From Chloroflexota bacterium (GTDB taxonomy: Bacteria; Chloroflexota; Anaerolineae; Anaerolineales; Villigracilaceae): 18,794 bases of DNA. The position numbers were made by a program, and so were the translations under genes. The notes beneath the pieces are model-generated. The model made no database searches and had not been told where the DNA came from. It saw nothing but the letters and a program-made list of their open reading frames with translations. Numbering within the stretch: the stretch's first letter is position 1; the number at the start of each line of letters is the position of its first letter. Of this stretch, positions 13,955 through 18,794 are shown piece after piece. Location of the stretch: positions 1 to 18,794 of the forward strand of contig JAKAMM010000006.1 of assembly GCA_021812905.1 (NCBI GenBank), written 5' to 3'.

Positions 13955-13982
13955 ATTATCTGCAAAAACAATGGGCTGTCAA
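13955..13982 (-). promoter_or_regulatory. Promoter of the pheS T-box transcript
   Basis: TTGACA (13977-13982) and GATAAT (13955-13960) on the minus strand are 16 nt apart. The predicted start is near 13947, about 30 bases ahead of Stem I. Confidence 0.7.
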
Positions 13983-13989
13983 GTGCCGG

Positions 13990-14799
13990 TTAGATAACTC
14001 TATTCCCGCCGGTTTGTTTGGCTTTATATAAAGCTATATCCGCTTTTTGCAGGAGGCTGTCAAGTGTGTTGATCTTCGGACTGAATGTATACAGCCCGAT
14101 GCTCACTTTGGGGTGGATTTCCATATCAGCGCGGACAGTGATCTCGGCAATGTTGCCCATTACTCTGCCCAGGCATTCTTTCGCTTGCGCATCGTCAGTT
14201 TGAGGAAACAAAAAGACAAACTCATCCCCACCATATCGTGCAAACACATCGTTTTCACGGATGTTTCCGACGCAGACTTTGCTGACTTGCTGGAGCGTCT
14301 GATCACCCGCGAGATGACCATACGTATCGTTGACCATTTTAAAATTATCAAAATCCATGATGGCGATGGAACAAGTTCCGCCGTATCTTTGGGCGCGCAT
14401 GATTTCATTGTTTGCCAACTCAAAAAAGTGGCGGCGGTTATAAGCCCCGGTAAGCTCGTCGGTGATCGACAGGATTTTCAACCTTGCCTCTGTTTTGTCC
14501 AAATGATCGAGCAATCGAAGCGCACGATACTCAAAAATCGGGGCAATGACAGATGGGATCACAATTGACAGAATGACACCTAATTGCGAAATACTGCTAT
14601 CAATAAGATAGTCTATGGAAATCGTTATTACCAACGAAATCAGCACTGCAATTCCGGTAACAACAATAGTCAGTCGTAATACGCCGTATTTTCGTAATAA
14701 TCTTCGGAACATTTTTGGATTCTCAAACGGGATGTTATTGCCATCCTTGAAATTAGACGCTGTATGAGGCGTAAACGGGTCGGCCTTTGGGGCAGTCAT
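13990..14799 (-). CDS. Membrane-anchored diguanylate cyclase (GGDEF)
   Basis: This 269-residue protein has two membrane helices at about 42-64 and 71-89, then a complete GGDEF domain (about 105-269). It carries DELTGAYNRR (114-123), FDNFKMVNDTYGHLAGD (150-166) and the active-site GGDEF itself (190-194). An intact inhibitory site RxxD (R181-D184) lies five residues before it. It should make c-di-GMP from two GTP and be feedback-inhibited by product. There is no recognisable sensor domain beyond the two helices. The ATG at 14799 has AGGAT upstream, 11 bp after the lipoprotein stop, so the two are probably co-transcribed. Confidence 0.93.
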   Translation of the reverse strand: MTAPKADPFTPHTASNFKDGNNIPFENPKMFRRLLRKYGVLRLTIVVTGIAVLISLVITISIDYLIDSSISQLGVILSIVIPSVIAPIFEYRALRLLDHLDKTEARLKILSITDELTGAYNRRHFFELANNEIMRAQRYGGTCSIAIMDFDNFKMVNDTYGHLAGDQTLQQVSKVCVGNIRENDVFARYGGDEFVFLFPQTDDAQAKECLGRVMGNIAEITVRADMEIHPKVSIGLYTFSPKINTLDSLLQKADIALYKAKQTGGNRVI

Positions 14800-14810
14800 C
14801 GAGAGACATC

Positions 14811-15191
14811 CTATCGTATTCCACTATCGTACACGATATCTACGCGCTTGAACTGATGGTCATCCACTACAAAAGAAATATCTGCTGCACGCGGCATCAC
14901 ATTTGGGGACTCGGGATGCAGGATATATTCGCCCGGGGCAAGCACGATGCGGAAATATCCATTGGCATCAGTCTCGAATTGTATAACTTTGCGACGACTC
15001 GTGGTTGTCAAAACCGTAAATGTAGCTTGATAAGGTTTATCGGGACAAGGATTATTGATTTGCACTACAGGACACATGGGCCCAATCGTAACGTGACCTT
15101 CAATACCACTATCGGCCGGAGTGGGAGCCAGAAGTGGTGAACAGCCACTAACCAGCAGGAAAATCACAAGGAAAATATATTTTACGCGCAT
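14811..15191 (-). CDS. Lipoprotein with carboxypeptidase-regulatory-like fold
   Basis: This 126-residue protein has a lipoprotein signal, MRVKYIFLVIFLLVSGC, with lipobox LVSGC at C17. A short Pro linker is followed by one beta-sandwich-like domain (about 28-125: GIEGHVTIGP, FETDANGYFRIVLAPGEYIL). This resembles the carboxypeptidase-regulatory or transthyretin-like repeats seen in many secreted proteins. The frame opens as far up as 15404, but that part overlaps the deacetylase gene in another frame. The ATG at 15191 has a perfect AAGGAGG. Function beyond cell-surface location is unknown. Confidence 0.8.
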   Translation of the reverse strand: MRVKYIFLVIFLLVSGCSPLLAPTPADSGIEGHVTIGPMCPVVQINNPCPDKPYQATFTVLTTTSRRKVIQFETDANGYFRIVLAPGEYILHPESPNVMPRAADISFVVDDHQFKRVDIVYDSGIR

Positions 15192-15277
15192 AAGAACCTC
15201 CTTTTCCTGGAAAGCCCGGCGGAAGTATTGATTTGTTTCCCAAAGAGGACATGCCACAATCATGCCCTTGCGAAGAA

Positions 15278-16300
15278 TTATGGAGTTGGCGAAGGCTCTG
15301 GAATCTTGATTGGATATTGCGTATACGTTGGGATTGAAGTGTGCGTGGGAGTCGCTGTGGCTGTCGGTGTATCCGTCGGCAGAAAGGATGGGTCGCCTAC
15401 CCACGGCAGGAAGCGAATAAAAGTTTTAGCGTCCTCCGAGCCTTTGATCTCAGAACGCTGCAATACGAACAAGTTGCTCTTCCATTGATCCGCAGTGAAG
15501 CCTGACGCACCCATGGCGGCAATGTAACCGGCGAATTTTACATAATCTATCGCGATACTGCCCACGTTTCCAAATGGATAGGCAAAGGTTAAAACGGGAA
15601 TGCCAAGCAGGGTCTGCAGCTTCTTGCGTGAGTCAACGATCTCAGCGCGCGTCCGAGCCGCATCCCACATAAGGGGGTCTGTGTGAGTTAGGCTGTGACT
15701 GCCGACTTCCCAGCCAGCGGCGGCCATTTCCTTGACCTGGTCAATAGTCAGGTAACTGGGCGCGCCAATATAATTGTAAGGAAGATACAGCACACCGCTA
15801 AAGCCGTATTTCTTCATGATGGGAAAGGCATTAGTGTAGTTATCTTCGTTGGCATCATCGAAAGTAATGATGACAGGATGTGGGGGAAGTGACGCGCCCT
15901 TGGTAATGGCCTGTACCAGCATGGATGTCGTTATAGTGGTATATCCCCAATCATGCAGCAATTTAAGTTGTGCATCAAATCTATCTGGTGGAACACAAAG
16001 ATCGTCCGGTTTAAGAACGCAGGCGTTCCCAATTGGTACAGCTGTGATGTGGTGATACATCAAGATCGGGACCTGAACATGATCGGGACCCTGGGCGACC
16101 CAGGTGGCGGTCGGCAGGGGAGTCGCGGTAAAGGTCGGGGTGATGGTTAAGGTCGGGGTAACGGTAGCCGTTTCCGTCGGAGGAGGAAGAAGCGTCGCTG
16201 TTTCGGTGGAGGTCGGTGCAGGCGCGGCAAAAGCCAGCCCGCCGCAGCCTGTCAACAGGGCAGACGTCAACAAAAGAAAAATAAAGATGCGTAATTTCAT
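15278..16300 (-). CDS. Polysaccharide deacetylase-family lipoprotein (NodB domain)
   Basis: This 340-residue protein starts MKLRIFIFLLLTSALLTGC, a lipoprotein signal with C19 at the lipobox. A Thr/Pro-rich spacer (28-66) holds the enzyme off the membrane. The NodB domain spans about 75-300: ILMYHHI, motif 1 TFDDA (catalytic D148 and D149), motif 2 SHSLTH (metal-binding H202 and H206) and motif 3 FAYPFG (239-244). It likely removes acetyl groups from cell-wall or exopolysaccharide amino sugars. A second Thr/Pro-rich tail (308-340) is unusual. The frame can extend upstream to 16354, but that overlaps coaX and lacks a signal at its start. Confidence 0.9.
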   Translation of the reverse strand: MKLRIFIFLLLTSALLTGCGGLAFAAPAPTSTETATLLPPPTETATVTPTLTITPTFTATPLPTATWVAQGPDHVQVPILMYHHITAVPIGNACVLKPDDLCVPPDRFDAQLKLLHDWGYTTITTSMLVQAITKGASLPPHPVIITFDDANEDNYTNAFPIMKKYGFSGVLYLPYNYIGAPSYLTIDQVKEMAAAGWEVGSHSLTHTDPLMWDAARTRAEIVDSRKKLQTLLGIPVLTFAYPFGNVGSIAIDYVKFAGYIAAMGASGFTADQWKSNLFVLQRSEIKGSEDAKTFIRFLPWVGDPSFLPTDTPTATATPTHTSIPTYTQYPIKIPEPSPTP

Positions 16301-16335
16301 AGGGCTGGATTTTACATCAATCCGATGAGAACATT

Positions 16336-17100
16336 CTAATGATTGAGTTCCCAAATAATTCGCAGACCGTCGAGCGTGAGCCAGGGTGCGAGCACGTCGA
16401 TGACTTTGGTTTCCTGCGCGATGGTTTCGGCGAGGCCGCCGGTAGCGACGACTTTCATATCGCTTCCCAACTCGGACCTGAAGCGGGCCACCATTCCCTC
16501 GACCATGCTCACATATCCGAAGAGGAGTCCCGATTGCATGGCATGGACAGTGTTGCGGCCAATGACGGATGGCGGGCGTTGCAGATCAATGCGTTGAAGT
16601 TTCGCGGCGTGTATGAAGAGCGCATCGGCAGCGAGATTGATTCCGGCTGTGATGGCGCCACCGAGATACTCGCCATCTTTGGTGAGCGCATTGAAGGTCG
16701 TGGCCGTGCCGAAGTCTACGATGCAGGCCGGACCGCCGTAAAGTTTGAGCGTAGCGACCGCGTCGCAGACTCGATCCGCGCCGACGGCTTTCGGGTCTTC
16801 ATAACGGATTCGGATTCCGGTTTTGATTCCGGTATCAACAACCAGCGGTTCCTGCTTGAGATATTCGCGGCAGGCCTGCACGACGCGCTGGGTCAATGGT
16901 GGAACGACGGATGCAAGACTGATGCCCGTTAGATCCTTGATAGATTTTCCAGCGTTTTGAAGCAGGCCAAGCAATTGCAAGCCGTATTCATCGGGCATGC
17001 GGTCGTGGTCTGTGGCAAGCCGCCAGTGCGGATTCAGTGTATTGCCCTCGTAGAGACCGAGGGTTACGTTGGTATTGCCGACGTCAATGGCGAGCAACAT
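16336..17100 (-). CDS. coaX: Type III pantothenate kinase
   Basis: This 254-residue cytoplasmic enzyme phosphorylates pantothenate, the first step of coenzyme A synthesis. The ASKHA-fold signatures are clear: phosphate-1 loop DVGNTN (6-11), GADRVCDA (107-114), IVDFGTATTFNAL (127-139) and GGAITAGI (147-154). The ATG at 17100 has AAGGAGCC ahead. Length is normal. It lies between the glycosyltransferase-like gene (38 bp upstream) and the deacetylase (36 bp downstream), so the run may be one transcript. Confidence 0.95.
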   Translation of the reverse strand: MLLAIDVGNTNVTLGLYEGNTLNPHWRLATDHDRMPDEYGLQLLGLLQNAGKSIKDLTGISLASVVPPLTQRVVQACREYLKQEPLVVDTGIKTGIRIRYEDPKAVGADRVCDAVATLKLYGGPACIVDFGTATTFNALTKDGEYLGGAITAGINLAADALFIHAAKLQRIDLQRPPSVIGRNTVHAMQSGLLFGYVSMVEGMVARFRSELGSDMKVVATGGLAETIAQETKVIDVLAPWLTLDGLRIIWELNH

Positions 17101-17137
17101 GGTGGCTCCTTGTTGTAAATCGGATTGGCAATCCGAC

Positions 17138-18535
17138 CTACATAATTTCTTCCGGCACGCGGCTGGCGCAAAGGATCAGGAATGCGATCACCGGAAATAT
17201 CTGCAGGACGATCCGTTCAATCGAATAGGAAAGATGCCAGGTCAGATCGTAAGGCGTGATCAAATATACCCCGTAATCGCCAAGCAGTTGGACTGCGAGC
17301 ATGGTAATACCCGCAATGTAAGCGGAACGCAGTTCCTTATCGACCGGCAAACGAAACAGCAGAAAGTAGACCAACAGGACAGGGATGATGCCAAACAAAT
17401 TTGTCCAGCCGCCGAAATAAAAAAGTTCGCGGCCGAGGTATTGAAGAATTTCCAAATGTCGGGGTATTCCCAAAATTTGCTGAATCGAACGCGCAGCGCC
17501 GTTGCTCAACACGTCACTGGGCGGGGCAAGAAAAAGTTTGAAGAAGATCACGATTGCAAACGGGAAGGCAAGGCCCAGGGCGTACCAGAAAAGAACGCGC
17601 CATGGTTTTTCTCGGAGAGATGCCATCATCAACCCGATGCCTGCCGCGACCACGAACAGGGTGCCTTCATTCTTAGTCCAGGCGGCCAAGCCTGCTGTGA
17701 GACCAACCAGGGCGATCAATGCAGGCTTCTTATAAACAAAGTAGAAGTAGATCAGGATTGCGGTTGACAGAATAAAAAAGGCCAGCGGCAGGTCTGCCAT
17801 TTCGCGCGCGCCTTCATTGACCAGCGTCGGTGTGCCCCAAAAAACGATCAAGCCCAACGCGGCCTGGCCGAGGGATTTGATGGATGCCAATGCGCTGACT
17901 AGAATCCCAAGCGCAGCCAGCGCGAATAACGCACTCTGGAGCATTTGCACATACGCTGATTCGGTGCCGAGCCCATCCCAGCCGGAAGCGACATTGAGGC
18001 CGAGCAGCAATGGATAGTCGGCGTGGAAGATCGGATCCATTTGGCGGGAAAAAGAGTCGAGCCAATGCGGCTGATCGCGGTAAATAAAACGCGCCGAGCG
18101 GTTGAACATCATCCAGGCATCCCAATCGCCCTGCTGTCGGCGCAAAAGATAGCTGGCTGTACCGAGCAAGGACACGATGAAAACAACGGCGGCGATTCCA
18201 ACCAAAACAATTTGTGTGCGACTAAGCGCTTTAGGCGGTGTCCCCGCCGCCGATGACGGCGGCTTGAGCGTGATGAGATTTTTTTCTTTCCAAATCGTAA
18301 GCACGAGCAGAATTAAAAAGATTACCAGTTGGATGAATACAAACCAATGCTGACCTGCGAAAGCAAATAGATAAAGAAAATAGAGCAGTGACGAGAGTCC
18401 CAACCCGATACCGATGCCGAGAAAAAACTTGAAGAATAAAATTTTTATGTCGCGTTCAGGCCATAACAAATGGACGAACATTCCGCCGCCCAAAACTGGC
18501 AGAAGAAATATTCCAATCGTAGTTAGCAGGGTCAT
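17138..18535 (-). CDS. Polytopic membrane protein, glycosyltransferase-39-like
   Basis: This 465-residue protein has about eleven or twelve hydrophobic helices. After the first three helices an extracellular loop reads GDWDAWMMFNRSARFIYRD, then HADYPLLLGLNVA. This acid-bearing loop followed by a YPLLL segment is typical of GT-C enzymes such as the ArnT/PMT (family 39) group, which move sugars from lipid carriers. A second loop segment, NEGAREMADLPLAFF, also fits. The exact substrate cannot be told. The ATG at 18535 starts MTLLTTIGIFLLP. Nearby deacetylase and lipoprotein genes suggest surface-polysaccharide work. Confidence 0.75.
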   Translation of the reverse strand: MTLLTTIGIFLLPVLGGGMFVHLLWPERDIKILFFKFFLGIGIGLGLSSLLYFLYLFAFAGQHWFVFIQLVIFLILLVLTIWKEKNLITLKPPSSAAGTPPKALSRTQIVLVGIAAVVFIVSLLGTASYLLRRQQGDWDAWMMFNRSARFIYRDQPHWLDSFSRQMDPIFHADYPLLLGLNVASGWDGLGTESAYVQMLQSALFALAALGILVSALASIKSLGQAALGLIVFWGTPTLVNEGAREMADLPLAFFILSTAILIYFYFVYKKPALIALVGLTAGLAAWTKNEGTLFVVAAGIGLMMASLREKPWRVLFWYALGLAFPFAIVIFFKLFLAPPSDVLSNGAARSIQQILGIPRHLEILQYLGRELFYFGGWTNLFGIIPVLLVYFLLFRLPVDKELRSAYIAGITMLAVQLLGDYGVYLITPYDLTWHLSYSIERIVLQIFPVIAFLILCASRVPEEIM

Positions 18536-18555
18536 TTGCCCACCTGCTTTTCACA

Positions 18556-18680
18556 TGTCATTGCGAGCGTTCTTCGCGAAGCAATCTCCGCTGATGCCGC
18601 ACGAGGGGATTGCTCAGCTGCACTGCACCAAACGTAGTGCGGTGCAAGTGTCGACGGGAGAACACCGTCTCGCAATGACA
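18556..18680. repeat. TGTCATTGCGAG palindromic repeat, copy 2
   Basis: TGTCATTGCGAG (18556-18567) and CTCGCAATGACA (18669-18680) are exact inverted ends; GAAGCAATCTCC and GGGATTGCT lie inside as in copy 1. The 125-bp copy is longer because of a central insert around TGCACTGCACC...GGTGCAAGTG, itself inverted. It separates the glycosyltransferase-like gene from the gene upstream of it. Confidence 0.8.
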
Positions 18681-18695
18681 TAAAATTGTGCAGCA

Positions 18696-18794
18696 TCACT
18701 GACTCACTCGATGAAACAGATAGATATTTCCCTTGAATGGAAATACCTCAAACTGACCATGATTTGACTGGCTCCATAGTTTATAGGCATCCGG
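18696..18794 (-). CDS. C-terminal fragment of an unknown gene
   Basis: A minus-strand frame open to the window edge ends at TGA 18696-18698 and reads PDAYKLWSQSNHGQFEVFP then FKGNIYLFHRVSQ. The composition looks like real protein, and the frame points in the same direction as the genes that follow. Thirty-two residues are too few to name a family; the start lies outside the window. Confidence 0.4.
   Translation of the reverse strand, partial: PDAYKLWSQSNHGQFEVFPFKGNIYLFHRVSQ

Noticed and set aside
1..18794. CRISPR arrays, rRNA, tRNA genes, or phage modules
   Set aside because: No regularly spaced direct repeats, no tRNA cloverleaf or rRNA sequence, and no phage structural or integrase genes seen on either strand.

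Overview
The window looks like a chromosomal segment of a mid-GC bacterium, most likely Chloroflexota (class Anaerolineae). This is inferred from gene content: the SCO1664-family/DUF3090 pair known mainly from Actinobacteria and Chloroflexi, a T-box-controlled pheS, a long multi-PAS sensor, Thr/Pro-rich lipoprotein linkers, and short dispersed palindromic repeats. No rRNA or tRNA is present to confirm it.

Layout. 1-2572 (minus) is the N-terminal 857 residues of a multi-PAS/GAF sensor running off the left edge. 2573-2927 is a gene-free gap with half of a small palindromic element. 2928-4874 (minus) carries pyrE, a SCO1664-family kinase-like gene and a DUF3090 gene. 4900-5580 is a decay zone: a hicA-like toxin pseudogene (plus), a small membrane protein and the last residues of a cupredoxin-like protein (minus). 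5578-7831 (plus) is a tight operon: ArsR-type repressor, DsrE-family protein, 4Fe-4S protein and SQR-like flavoprotein. 7922-8667 (plus) encodes two small zinc-ribbon proteins. A 154-bp palindromic element then separates them from a small membrane gene on the minus strand. 9235-13982 (minus) is the pheS/pheT locus with its own promoter and Phe T-box leader. A four-helix-bundle gene sits between pheS and pheT and is itself broken by a 91-bp MITE-like element. 13990-18535 (minus) is a run of GGDEF protein, lipoprotein, polysaccharide deacetylase, coaX and a glycosyltransferase-like membrane protein. The right edge has a 125-bp palindromic repeat and the tail of another minus-strand gene.

Main discovery. 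The DsrE-family gene appears to stop early at a TGA (6226-6228), but the same frame continues for 39 more residues to the family's expected C terminus. The TGA replaces the first cysteine of a CxxC pair (giving U-G-T-C). A perfect 6-bp hairpin with a GGUC loop starts 15 nt downstream and puts its loop 21 nt after the TGA, as in bacterial SECIS elements. I read it as a selenocysteine-containing DsrE-like protein within a probable sulfide/persulfide operon whose ArsR regulator has two candidate sensor cysteines.

Second theme: small repeats reshaping genes. Precise removal of the MITE and one copy of its 8-bp duplication restores a 156-residue four-helix-bundle protein. A TTCGA-rich microrepeat flanks that gene and also accounts for an in-frame insertion of about 32 residues inside PheT.
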